A stretch of 64,000 bases of DNA from Acholoe squamosa (taxonomy: Eukaryota; Annelida; Polychaeta; Phyllodocida; Polynoidae), in assembly GCA_949317995.1 (NCBI GenBank), contig OX439035.1, positions 1,714,681 through 1,778,680 on the forward strand. The letters run 5' to 3'. Position numbers and translations under genes: made by a program. How positions within the stretch are numbered: the first letter of the stretch is position 1; each line of letters opens with the position of its first letter. The notes under the pieces are model-generated. The model did no database searches. It was not told the origin of the DNA and saw only the letters and a program-made list of their open reading frames with translations. Below, in pieces: positions 24,934 through 36,189 of the stretch.

Positions 24934-25570
24934 CTGCGGTTGTGGTAACGTACAGGCAACGTCTATATACATTCATTACCATCTTACATATCATTGCATA
25001 TATAGGCATGAACTATGGCATTTAGCTAATGTCACTCCTGATGAAAAGCAACAGTAAATGTACTGTAAACACATCAGCAGGAAAACAGACATTTACCAAG
25101 TCTCACTCCTTACCTAAACACTCGTAAAACTAACTTATAAATCTTCATGAACATTTACATCTGCTCAATAATCTAACCGCAGACTGAACCAAAACTAGAC
25201 AACATTAACACAGTCAGTGACATGGTGGTTACAATTTGGCTAAGAATCCCACCCGATGTTATAATATCGTCAGTATCAGCTTGATATAATGGAATGTAGC
25301 AGGTGCTATGATTAAGCATATTCCATAGCAGGTCAAATGTCATCAACGTATCATCAAAATGAGAAATAAACTCTGTAACTATCTCACATATGATCCATGG
25401 ACCCAATTAAGCTATTCCCATATGTTTACAGCCGATCCAGAACTGTGTTGCATATACCAGTTAAACCAGCTCCTCTAGTCCTGTGTTTTAAACAACAGGA
25501 TGCATGTACTTGTGAAATTATTTCCACTCCAATTATTCAAATGTTAAAGTGGCTTTTACCAGCCATAAGG

Positions 25571-25717
25571 CTAAGAAGCTAGAATCCTTAAAAAAGTCTC
25601 AGCCCTGTCTCTTCCGGGCGTAGTGCCATTTAGTGTCCAGGGGTATGTGTCCATAAAGCTGTAGTACCCATTTACATCAAAGATATCTCGAATTTCATGA
25701 TCTTCATCTAGCTCTAT
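25571..25717 (-). CDS. Unrecognised coding-like segment next to the 42-bp array
   Basis: Read on the minus strand from the array edge, the frame IELDEDHEIRDIFDVNGYYS continues FMDTYPWTLNGTTPGRDRAE to a TAG stop at 25571-25573. It has 49 codons including the stop, is acidic and not low-complexity, and looks more protein-like than other short ORFs nearby. A weak acceptor-like gagctcag sits exactly at the last array unit. The family is not recognised; it could be a terminal exon or chance. Confidence 0.3.
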   Translation of the reverse strand: MELDEDHEIRDIFDVNGYYSFMDTYPWTLNGTTPGRDRAETFLRILAS

Positions 25718-27130
25718 CTGAGCTCTGTATCCATGGAGGCACAGTCATGGTAACCCTATCTGAGCTCTGTATCCATGGAGGCATAGTCATGGTAACCCTA
25801 TCTGAGCTCTGTATCCATGGAGGCATAGTCATGGTAACCCTATCTGAGCTCTGTATCCATGGAGGCATAGTCATGGTAACCCTATCTGCGCTCTGTATCA
25901 TAGAGGCATAGTCATGGTTACCCTATCTGAGCTCTGTATCCATGGAGGTGTAGTCATGGTTACCCTATCTGAGCTCTGTATCATAGAGGCATAGTCATGG
26001 TAACCCTATCTGAGCTCTGTATCCATGGAGGCATAGTCATGGTAACCCTATCTGCGCTCTGTATCCATAGAGGTGTAGTCATGGTTACCCTATCTGAGCT
26101 CTGTATCATAGAGGCATAGTCATGGTAACCCTATCTGAGCTCTGTATCCATGGAGGCATAGTCATGGTAACCCTATCTGCGCTCTGTATCCATAGAGGTG
26201 TAGTCATGGTAACCCTATCTGCGCTCTGTATCCATAGAGGTGTAGTCATGGTTACCCTATCTGAGCTCTGTATCCATGGAGGCATAGTCATGGTTACCCT
26301 ATCTGAGCTCTGTATCCATAGAGGTGTAGTCATGGTTACCCTATCTCAGCTCTGTATCCATAGAGGTGTAGTCATGGTTACCCTATCTCAGCTCTGTATC
26401 CATAGAGGTGTAGTCATGGTTACCCTATCTGAGCTCTGTATCCATAGAGGTGTAGTCATGGTTACCCTATCTGAGCTCTGTATCCATGGAGGCATAGTCA
26501 TGGTTACCCTATCTGAGCTCTGTATCCATAGAGGTGTAGTCATGGTTACCCTATCTCAGCTCTGTATCCATAGAGGTGTAGTCATGGTTACCCTATCTGA
26601 GCTCTGTATCCATGGAGGCATAGTCATGGTAACCCTATCTGCGCTCTGTATCCATAGAGGTGTAGTCATAGTTACCCTATCTGAGCTCTGTATCCATGGA
26701 GGCATAGTCATGGTAACCCTATCTGCGCTCTGTATCCATAGAGGTGTAGTCATGGTTACCCTATCTCAGCTCTGTATCCATAGAGGTGTAGTCATGGTTA
26801 CCCTATCTGAGCTCTGTATCCATAGAGGTGTAGTCATGGTAACCCTATCTGAGCTCTGTATCCATGGAGGTGTAGTCATGGTTACCCTATCTGAGCTCTG
26901 TATCATAGAGGCATAGTCATGGTAACCCTATCTAAGCTCTGCATCCATGGAGGTGTAGTCATGGTTACCCTATATCAGCTCTGTATACATGGAGGCGTAG
27001 GCATGGTTACCCTATCTCAGCTCTGTATCATAGAGGCATAGTCATGGTAACCCTATCTAAGCTCTGCATCCATGGAGGTGTAGCCATGGTTACCCTATCT
27101 CAGCTCTGTATCCATGGAGGCGTAGGCATG
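25718..27130 (-). repeat. 42-bp minisatellite starting on a stop codon
   Basis: About 33 units of 42 bp (atccatggaggcatagtcat, ggtaaccctatctgagctct, gt; a few are 41 bp). The rightmost unit is coding: read on the minus strand it is the last codons of the rolling stone-like gene, NHAYASMDTELR then TAG at 27095-27097. Every full-length unit in phase repeats a near-identical tail plus TAG. The array would be the start of the 3' UTR of that gene. Unit length 14 codons produces spurious ORFs on both strands. Confidence 0.97.
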
Positions 27131-29291
27131 GTTACCATTAACGGGTACATCAGATTCTATAAGCTCCCTGCGTTCATTCACCTGTTCCTCTGCACTGACC
27201 CTGCAGTACCCCGTGCTACAACCAGGCACCCCAAACAAGGCTTGTAGTAGTAACCGGAGCCTGTATACAGCATAGATCACAGAGTGCATTAATATAGTTA
27301 ACACCATCTCCAGTCCTATAGTCACAAATGCCTCGCCCGGTGACTGCCAACCAAGCACTGGATAGATCGCCTCCGACCATCCAGGACCACGACCACCCAG
27401 CAGGTAGTAGATGACGGTGAACAGCACATACAGGACCTCAGACAGGATTGGGTAGAGCACGTGGAGGAGCCGGATAGGGATGCCGTCCAGGAGTAAGTTT
27501 ATTAACACGATCACAGAGTTCATAGTGTGCTTCACCCTGCTAGCTGTGGTCAGGAAGACAGCTGAAAAATATGTAATATTTGTGATTAATGAAGTTTTAT
27601 TAGGTACACTAAAAACACAAGGTGTGTTTGTGTGGGTGTGGGTGAGAGGGAGACTCCAACTGAAATTCATGAAATCGTTTTAGATGAAGCATAAAACTCA
27701 CATTAACTCAACTTTCTTTGCTCAGCACTTGTGAGTCTAATTTAAGCAAATTTTTATTCATTTTTATTGGTTGTCTTTAAGAGTTCAAAAGTCCTCTAGT
27801 TTTACTACTACCCACCAGTTGGCCTGCCATATCATGCACAGATTTAAGATTTACTAGATAGCATACAAAGTTGACCTCCTCATGCAAAAATGTTCAGGTC
27901 TATTAGTCGTTGGGCCAAGGTGTTTGATAACCTAGTTTGTTTAGTAAATAGTGCTAAACAATGCTATTTTGATTGCTATGTGTTTGCTGAACCCAAATCC
28001 CACGACTCAAATATGTAGCTCAAACCTTTTGTCACTGCTTGATATTGTGACTATAACAATCTCTGGCAAATGTTAAAGATGACCTCTCTCTGTATGATGG
28101 TGCCACCTGGTGTGTTGCCAAAGCAAGGCTAATTCTACTCTGGTGCCCTGAGGTATAAACCCTCAGGGAACCACCATACAGGAAGCAGTATAGGAAGCAG
28201 AAAGGTCCGGTGGGAGAACACTAATTTCATTCCCACTATGCCTCACTCATAAGTAGGCAGGAACTGGAAATACTGCTCACTCTTCAAGCATAGGTTTTAT
28301 TTTTCTAGTCTGAAACATAGGGTTGAAGAGTGCCAAGTTCAGGGACATTGTAGCAGTCACTAGTGCCTATATATGGCACTAGGTACGAGTGTAGGCTAAT
28401 TCGTGCTGTTATTGCAGGGTTCTCAAGTTCAGTTGGGTGGCCCAAATGTTTAGCGTGTGACTGGGGGTCCTTGGACATACGCCAATATTACGAGCATTAT
28501 CAGGTTTACCACTATAAAAAAAAGAGGTACTCAAATATGTGTGGACCGAAGGACTTTCTTTTAGAAAATTAGGCCGAATCGCAGTAGTTGAACTTACTTT
28601 CTTTGGATAAGGCGAGAAGGAAGGTCCAGTAGGAGAAGCTGATGACAGCAGCATTACATGACGCAATTGTGTAGACAATCCAGAACAAGCCGTACTTAGC
28701 AGGCATCAGGCTCTCAGAGTCTGAAACTGTAGTAGACATGTAATGCCACAATAAGCCATACTTAACAGGTCACTCAGAGTCTGAAACTCTATTATGCCAG
28801 CACTTTAACTGAAAGTATCCTGATGTGTGGATGTCTGTCTGACATGTCTGATAAATGAAGTATACAGTTAGGGTGCAAATGACTAGAGACACATGTTCAA
28901 AGACCAGATGAGCAGGTTTGATGTTATGTCTGCAAGCATTTTGTTTTTGATTTTGCAGGACTTTACATTTGATTATGTTTTCTATTGTATTAAATTTCAG
29001 ATATAGGTTGTTTAGCCACTGACCATCTCCACAACAGCAGTTTTTGTCCTCCTGTCCCTCGGCGGACTCAGATCGCCTCACAATATGGAAACACACGATG
29101 AGCACCGCATGGAAGACGCTGGACAACATAAGTACCAGGAATGCCCAGTCTGTCGCAAAGACAAACCAGAGGCCATAACGAGGGGCGTAGAACACCAATG
29201 TCTCCGTGTAGTAATCACATAACACCCACACCAACATGGCCGCCGCCACCAGACATCGGTACGCAATGTACCACGCCTGGCACTCTGTCCA
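27095..29291 (-). CDS. Rolling stone-like multi-pass membrane protein (three exons, 5' end missing)
   Basis: Exons in order are 29291-29024 (acceptor cattacag, donor G|GTCAGT), 28726-28598 (acceptor tactacag or, 6 nt on, tttcag; donor A|GTAAGT) and 27561-27095 (acceptor tttttcag, TAG stop). They give 287 residues with no frame break. The order of membrane segments and motifs fits the rolling stone family (Drosophila rost, myoblast fusion): WTECQAWYIAYRCL at the first helix, WFVFATDWAFLVLMLSSVFH, a YGLFWIVYTIASCNAAVIS helix, a VKHTMNSVIVLINLLLDGIP segment matching the family's L..H..N/P-R-H region, and IYPVLGWQSPGEA before the last helix. The tail is hydrophilic and ends in the minisatellite. 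An N-terminal exon, normally ending in SQ before this W, was not found with a compatible phase. Confidence 0.87.
28740..28791 (-). repeat. Partial duplicate of the middle rolling stone exon's acceptor
   Basis: 28754-28787 (aagccatacttaacaggtca, ctcagagtctgaaact) repeats, with a small deletion, the 5' end of the exon at 28598-28726 together with its tttcag acceptor. It lies just upstream in the intron, so it would act as a decoy 3' splice site. Confidence 0.75.
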
Positions 29292-31152
29292 CTGTAATGA
29301 TAGAAGAAAATAAAACCATAGTGTTGTAGAGATGAATACAATAGTAGAGAATAATCCTGTGAGACATGGCGCGGCGACTTGTAATATTGTGTCTAGTTTC
29401 AGTTGGTGAGACTGATAGATAGGGCATACTATCATCTGGGCTTTTGGTAGTATATAGCACAAATTCAACCTGAACTACCCACTGCAGCTAATTACTAATA
29501 GATTGTAGACTGTCCATTCATGATTCTGCATGCACCTCACTCAGCTGTCACAGGGACCTGTCTTATTCAATGTTCAATGCCATAGTCAACAGGTGTGTCA
29601 TTATGAGTGTAAACTCTCTCAGATCGCCAGGAGCCTGCTCTGCCTTCCCCACCCCCAGACACACCCAACGGCCAATCACCTTGTAATAGTCTGTACCTCG
29701 TCATGGGCCAGTGTTCAGCAAACCGGCCAGATAACTCCACCTCTCTGTAGAGGGGGAGCACAGTGTAAGTACCTCTGTGTACATACATGTTTTCAGTGTT
29801 CCACAAAATCATTTATATAATAAAAGGAGTAATTAAATTAATCATTCATCACCAATAGCAAATACATATTCTGAGAAAGCATTATTTAAATGTTACACAG
29901 AAAAGAATGTAGCAGTTCCACAAGGTGTCCTTACACTTCAATCTCCTCTGATTTACAAAAATGCACATATAGCAACACACACTTTAGCACTGATTTCTCC
30001 ATAGATATTTTTTTTACAGTGAATACATTGTTCAAATACAGACAATATGATCCAATTGTACCATAACCTTATGAGATGAAACCTGTATTACATATATATA
30101 GTAGTTTCAGAACGAACAATTCTAAAACAAAGGCTACAGAGATGAATCTTAAAATGCACTAATGCTAATCTGCCATAGGGCTCCAAATGATGAAATGTCT
30201 CATCTGTGAATAAAATCAAAAGTATGAGATATATTCTGGAAATTCCTTCACTGATAAGTAAAGTACACACACTGTTGTCACACATTAGAATAGTGAGCAG
30301 GAATAGTCCATAGCAGAGGAGCCACAAACAAAAATAGACTGCAAGGCCTCCCTATCCTTTACATCGTGGCAACTGTGAACCATACACTACTCTACTCATT
30401 TAACGAGAAGTACTCACTAGTCGCCGCGCTAATAATTAAAGTATGTAACATGTTGATCATATCATAGTGATTCACTTGGGGCATTCAAAATGAGTGTCTT
30501 ACAACTGGATAATCACACATCACATATCAAAACAACATGAAAGGAAAGGGTTTAAATCATGAAATGAGTTTACATTGAATCAGAATGTTAAACTGTAGAT
30601 GTGGATAAAACCTGTACAAACAAGCACTAGGCTGGTTATCCACAGCCAAGGCACTGCACTTTACCAGGAGACTTAGCTATGGATAACATCTCATGCTGGA
30701 TTATCATGTATTGTTGCCTTATTTTTGGCCTGAGTGGGTGAGTGATACATTTTTACCAATAATCAGAAACATTCAAAGGCCTATATTGTAAGGGACCTAT
30801 ATTACACAATATCAGAGCACACAAAGGGAAAGGAAAGAGGAGATATAGAGACTTTTAAGTGAGTTAGGCAGGCCCTCTTGTTATGGCATTGCTGGTTCTC
30901 TGACAACCTTTGAGACTATATGAGAGACTCGAGGTACAAAATCCTTTACATGCATCTAAAAACACATCAAGCCTCCACTCCCAGCCTCTATTGTTAAAAG
31001 ACTTTCACACGACCGACATTGGAGTCATGGCCAAATATGTATGTGGATTTTCTTTCTTTTTCTCTCTTGGTAAAAACCAAGTTGGCATAGAAATGGCCTA
31101 GATAATCACACGTGTGACAGTCAGTATATAATGATATAATATACAGTAAATA
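29292..31152. other. Upstream region of the rolling stone-like gene
   Basis: Should hold the missing 5' exon or be intron. A GC-rich block at 29620-29770 is open on both strands, but none of its donors gives the phase needed for the exon at 29291. No promoter motif could be supported. Confidence 0.4.
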
Positions 31153-31498
31153 CAGAGGCGTAGGAAGCAAATCTTCATTGGGGGAGCCCGGCGAGGGCAC
31201 CATCGCGACTACCTTGAATTGTAGGCTATTGTGTGATGGCGTCTATATATGCGTATTTAGAATTCATATAGAAAAGTGATTTTTGGTAAATTTTGGATCT
31301 GACTTTAGGCTCAGACCCCCATTCTCCCTATGACATCACCATCATAATTTGATTTGAGATGTAAAGTTTTAGCTTCTTTTCCATTGTGTTTATGAGTTCT
31401 TGGAAAATATTGGGGGGCCCAGACATACTCAGGCCCCACCTCCTTCATGATTGGGGGGGCCCAGGCCCCCCCTGGTCCCCCCTTTTCCTACGCCCCTG
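31153..31498. mobile_element. hAT-like MITE with CAGRGGCGTAGGAA termini
   Basis: Begins cagaggcgtaggaagc and ends ttcctacgcccctg in inverted orientation, with CAG/CTG ends as in many hAT derivatives. An 8-bp target duplication could not be confirmed. Confidence 0.7.
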
Positions 31499-31518
31499 AA
31501 TATAGCAATTCAGCCTGT

Positions 31519-31770
31519 TTAACCCTTTAGGGACTGCTGAGGCATTAATGCATCATGGCCATTGGTAGCGAGACTGCTTGGCAGCACTTCATTGGAGGGC
31601 TTGGAGCATCATGCGGACACTACGGGTTCGATACATAATTCATACTCCCGGAGGGTCGTCATGATGCTCCAATGAAGTGCTGGTGAGCAGTCTCACCAGC
31701 ACTTCATTGGTGCATCATGACGACCATTGGGCATGATGCACTCCTGCATTAGCGGCCTTTACAGGGTTAA
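31519..31770. mobile_element. piggyBac-like MITE, copy 2
   Basis: TTAACCCTTTAGGG...ACAGGGTTAA ends; interior palindromic agtgctggtgagcagtctca/ccagcacttcattgg and catgatgcactcctgcatta, as in the copy at 21660. Confidence 0.88.
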
Positions 31771-32352
31771 GTCAGCTCTTGGTGACACCTGACGTGGGGT
31801 ATAGACACACATCCACAAGGTCACAATAACATGGTTTGTTTCAGGTAACATGATGGGAAGGGTTAAGGTATGGTAGGGTCATTTTTTTCTTTACTTTTGG
31901 CCAATATCAATGGTGGGCTTAGGCCAGGGCAGGGGCGCTCACTACCTTTTATAGGTAAATTAAACTACATTACCCCCTTTGAGGTGCAAATTTAGCTCAA
32001 AATAGGATCTTCATCAAGGGGTAGCTCCTCATTTTTCGATCCACCAAAGATTTAAAAAATGTCTATACTGAATGGGTCGACCCTGTTTAAAAGGGATACA
32101 GAGAGGTCGGGTTACATGAAACAACTTCTTTAGGCCCAGGACTATTGAAATAATCAAATAGATAATATAAATACATCAGGAATCAACTACACAAGCTGAG
32201 CAAATAGTGACCCTTGGAATATATGTATGAACCCCCCCCCCCCACACACACAGGGTAATACATATATTACAAGGGTCACTATTTAGACACAGTATTGATA
32301 TTGCTGACGAAATGTGGCCTTACTTACACACAAAAGATTAAGCTAGTCAAAA

Positions 32353-32570
32353 TGACTCATTTAATTGAGTCAAAGTTCTATCGCCAGGTTGACTCAGTTT
32401 TTGACTCATTTATTCACATTAGTCAATCTTATTTGACTCATTTTTTCAAAAGATTCAAAAGATGTTTGACTCACTTACACAAATGAGTCAAAAGATGGCT
32501 GACTCACCCATACAGATGACTCCAAGTAGGTTTGACCATTAAATTCATGAGTCATGGCAGAGTTGACTCA
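32353..32570. promoter_or_regulatory. Cluster of AP-1-like TGACTCA/TGAGTCA sites
   Basis: Ten exact heptamers in 218 bp: TGACTCA at 32353, 32390, 32402, 32434, 32467, 32500 and 32564; TGAGTCA at 32366, 32484 and 32548; near-matches continue to about 32640. Chance expectation in this length is about 0.03. TGASTCA is the AP-1/bZIP consensus, so a homotypic enhancer is one reading; a decayed short satellite is the other. The nearest gene is the rolling stone-like gene about 3 kb to the left. Confidence 0.4.
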
Positions 32571-32781
32571 TTGGATCAAGTGAGTAAACTATGAATACGA
32601 GTCAAACTAATTTTACTCAATCCATGTGCATGACGACTCACGTATGTCACATCTAATAGCAGTATACCCAGGTAACGTTGTCGGTGGGTCATTTGGAAAC
32701 TTTTCTTTTTGTTACAACTGACAGTCATTTATTTGGAAATTTAATGTGCGGAATCATCCATAAGCCCAGACCCCCCCCCCA

Positions 32782-32822
32782 ACTTGCACACACACTTGCT
32801 CACAAAAGTGTGTGTGCAAGTG
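32782..32822. repeat. CA/GT hairpin
   Basis: acttgcacacacacttg is followed after a short loop by its near complement gtgtgtgtgcaagt, giving a perfect-looking stem of about 14 bp. Confidence 0.7.
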
Positions 32823-33249
32823 GACAAATGCAGACACACAAAATGCCTATAAATACTCATAGCTCGACAAATAAATGTTAGTTAGTGTTACCTAAACGCA
32901 CCATTTCTTTACAATTAGGAAAAATCATTTTGATGAAAGTATCCGGCTGAAAATCAGACAAAATTAAGGAAGGAACCTGTACACTTATTTTGAAAATTGA
33001 AAATATGCCCCTTAATATATGATTATGTTTATATCTTTAATATACCCCGATTTCCTTACCAGACATGTATCATAGTGAGCCAGGGGCATGATGTATGCCT
33101 GAGTAATTGTATGCCAATAAAGGGGGTAAGTGGTAAGTTGTTATAACCACGCCATGTGTGATTCATCAAGTACTTTGATAACAGACTGTAGATATCTACA
33201 AGGTGTGTTATTTCTCACCATCATATATCATGTAGTTAATTATAACTTA

Positions 33250-33567
33250 GGGAGTGGTCATTATTTTTCAAGAGGGGGGGTGGTGGGTTTTCGGGCAGAC
33301 GCGCGAAATTTTTTTTACGCCCCCCCTCGACGGCGCTAAAAAAAATTTGCGTCCCCCCGTGCCGGAGGTGCGGAGAGTTTACGCGCCCTCTCTTTGATCT
33401 ATAGTAGCGCGCGGGCTTTTTTGCTAAAAAGAGGGTAAATTTTTTTAGCCCCCCCCCTCAAGAGGGGTCAAAATTTCTTTAGCCCCCCCCCCTCGAGAGG
33501 GGTCAGAATTTTTTACGCCCCCCTCAAACCCACCACCCCCCCCTGTTGATAATAAATGACCACTCCC
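33250..33567. mobile_element. PIF/Harbinger-like MITE, copy 3
   Basis: Starts gggagtggtcattatttttc and ends aataaatgaccactccc, flanked by TTA on both sides (33247-33249 and 33568-33570). Same family as 5639 and 10013. Confidence 0.85.
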
Positions 33568-34109
33568 TTATTAAATACCTCACGAAGTACGCACACTTTG
33601 TGAATTTAAACATTTGTTATATTAAATCACGGCTGGGGCTTGATAACAATATCCATGGTAGTTTACCACTGTTCTGAGGTTCCGGCAATCCTCACAGAGC
33701 CAAGAGGCTCAATGGAGACTGGGGGATGGGGGGGGGGTAGCCAAAATTTTATGTTTCCCCTAATGGAAACAGGGCGTTCTGCAGGTATATTGGTGTCATA
33801 GCTGTACATAGTTGGGTTTTTCTGGGTTGTTTTTTTTTTTTTTGAAAAACCATTCAGGAGAAAATCCTATTTGAATAAGAAAGTCCACAAATTGAGGGTG
33901 CGTCCTATACGTGAGGATTTACGATATATTCAAAAAGTGTTTTTCCAACACAGTATGCACATAACAGATCTTGTTCTTGCTACTGGCGAGTTACTCAGCA
34001 GGGCGGCATTCATATATCGTGATGACTAAGGTGACATTAAATAATAAAAGCGCCCCCATGTCTGCCATTCACCTGTGTAAATACAAACAGCAATACCTCC
34101 CTTCCAAAC

Positions 34110-35060
34110 CAACTACCCAACAGTACACAGCCTACAGTACATACAAACATTCATTGTCTGTTTTGTGTCGTTTTTGTCTGTCATACTCAGATACCCTTCC
34201 CAACCCCCCTCCCCCCAACCCACCCCCAACAGTACACAGCCTACAGTACATACAAACATTCATTGTCTGTTTTGTGTCGTTTTTTTCTGTCATACTCAGA
34301 TACCCTTCCCAACCCCCCTCCCCCCAACCCACCCCCAACAGTACACAGCCTACAGTACATACAAACATTCATTGTCTGTTTTGTGTCGTTTTTTTCTGTC
34401 ATACTCAGATACCCTTCCCAACCCCCCTCCCCCCAACCCACCCCCAACAGTACACAGCCTACAGTACATACAAACATTCATTGTCTGTTTTGTGTCGTTT
34501 TTTTCTGTCATACTCAGATACCCTTCCCAACCCCCCTCCCCCCAACCCACCCCCAACAGTACACAGCCTACAGTACATACAAACATTCATTGTCTGTTTT
34601 GTGTTGTTTTTTTCTGTCATACTCAGATACCCTTCCCAACCCCCCTCCCCCCAACCCACCCCCAACAGTACACAGCCTACAGTACATACAAACATTCATT
34701 GTCTGTTTTGTGTCGTTTTTTTCTGTCATACTCAGATACCCTTCCCAACCCCCCTCCCCCCAACCCACCCCCAACAGTACACAGCCTACAGTACATACAA
34801 ACATTCATTGTCTGTTTTGTGTCGTTTTTTTCTGTCATACTCAGATACCCTTCCCAACCCCCCTCCCCCCAACCCACCCCCAACAGTACACAGCCTACAG
34901 TACATACAAACATTCATTGTCTGTTTTGTGTCGTTTTTTTCTGTCATACTCAGATACCCTTCCCAACCCCCCTCCCCCCAACCCATCCCCAACAGTACAC
35001 AGCCTACAGTACATACAAACATTCATTGTCTGTTTTGTGTCGTTTTTTTCTGTCATACAC
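34110..35060. repeat. 109-bp tandem array
   Basis: About 8.5 units containing agtacacagcctacagtaca, ttcattgtctgttttgtgtc and a CCCAACCCCCCTCCCCCC tract. The period is 1 modulo 3 and the unit is stop-free in all three plus frames, so overlapping ORFs of 287-374 codons result, with the same peptide sequences cycling between frames. It is not a gene. Confidence 0.96.
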
Positions 35061-35397
35061 ATCATTTACCCACACTCTATTGGCATCCACTCTGAATGGC
35101 AGCTGTCAAAGCGACCTGTCACATAGATCTCAAGTGCTCCCCACTAAGCCAGGGACCATGTATGTGACAGCCTGAGAGGGGCTCTGACTAGGTAGATTGT
35201 TGTTCAGGCTCAGGCAGTTTACTTTATTTCATGTTGAGAACGAGCCTTACTATAGATTTGTATGAGACCACCCATTTCCCAGCAGGGCGTGAAGAAACTA
35301 GATCCCATTCTCCACACCACCATTCTCCAATGTGATGTCATCAAAATAGCCTCAAACCCCTCGACTAAAAATTTAATTCTAAGGGCTCTTTTACCTA

Positions 35398-35562
35398 GGG
35401 GCCATCAATAAATGATGTCATGCAAAATTTGACCAATTTTGACCCCCCCCCCTGTCACGTTTTTTGCCAAATTTGCAATGCTGAAGGTATATGGAAAATT
35501 AATTCCGTCACGCCGAGCCTGACCCCCCCCCCTCCAGTGTGAGGCCATTTGTGGATGGCCCC
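35398..35562. mobile_element. 165-bp MITE with GGGGCCATC termini
   Basis: Left end ggggccatcaataaatgatg and right end catttgtggatggcccc are inverted, and cta flanks both sides. The interior has two C-runs. Confidence 0.75.
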
Positions 35563-35658
35563 CTAGAAACATAAAATAAATACTTGTGGTAGTCAGGCTG
35601 ACAGCGTGACAACCACGCATGAAGAAACAGCCTTTAATGACAAATCATCGTTGAACTC

Positions 35659-35660
<2 letters not shown>

Positions 35661-35738
<78 letters not shown>
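35661..35738. repeat. (TA)n microsatellite
   Basis: About 78 bp of uninterrupted TA. Confidence 0.97.
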
Positions 35739-35741
<3 letters not shown>

Positions 35742-36189
35742 CATCACAGAATCCCTTACTATATTAAAACGTCTTCACTACATAATTATACTCTCCTTGT
35801 TTGAGGAGGATCGGATAAATTATCTTACCTTGCAGATAAAATGATTACTTTTCAGAGAATTGAAATGGATTATCTTTGGTCAGGTAAGTTGATTTGAGAT
35901 TTGATTTCAAGGAAATGGTCTATTTTTACTACATGTCAATAATCATGGACTTAGGTGCTCTGAATAGATTAGACAATAGGCTATTGACGCAGTGGTCTAT
36001 TTATAGCATGATACATGCTGCATAAGGATGTATGGTATATTACAATGGAGGATTGTAGACACACTATGGTTACCATGGTAACCGTGTGTTTGCACCATCT
36101 ATAGGTGTGTATATAGGGCCTAATAAATGACCAGATGGCACAAATCTATAACCATGTCTACCACTGATTACCCCTATAAGGAACGCACA

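Noticed and set aside
26122-26916. 264-codon plus-strand ORF of MVTLSELCIH repeats
   Set aside because: It is the antisense reading of the 42-bp minisatellite; unit length divisible by 3 keeps it open.
29567-29812. N-terminal exon of the rolling stone-like gene (reads ...EVELSGRFAEHWPMTRYRLLQ)
   Set aside because: Faintly like the family's N-terminus, but the only donor (CAAG|GTGATT) leaves the wrong phase for the exon at 29291, and both strands are open.
33971-35095. 374-codon ORF with Pro-rich repeats
   Set aside because: Satellite artefact: the same peptides appear in all three frames because the period is 109 bp.
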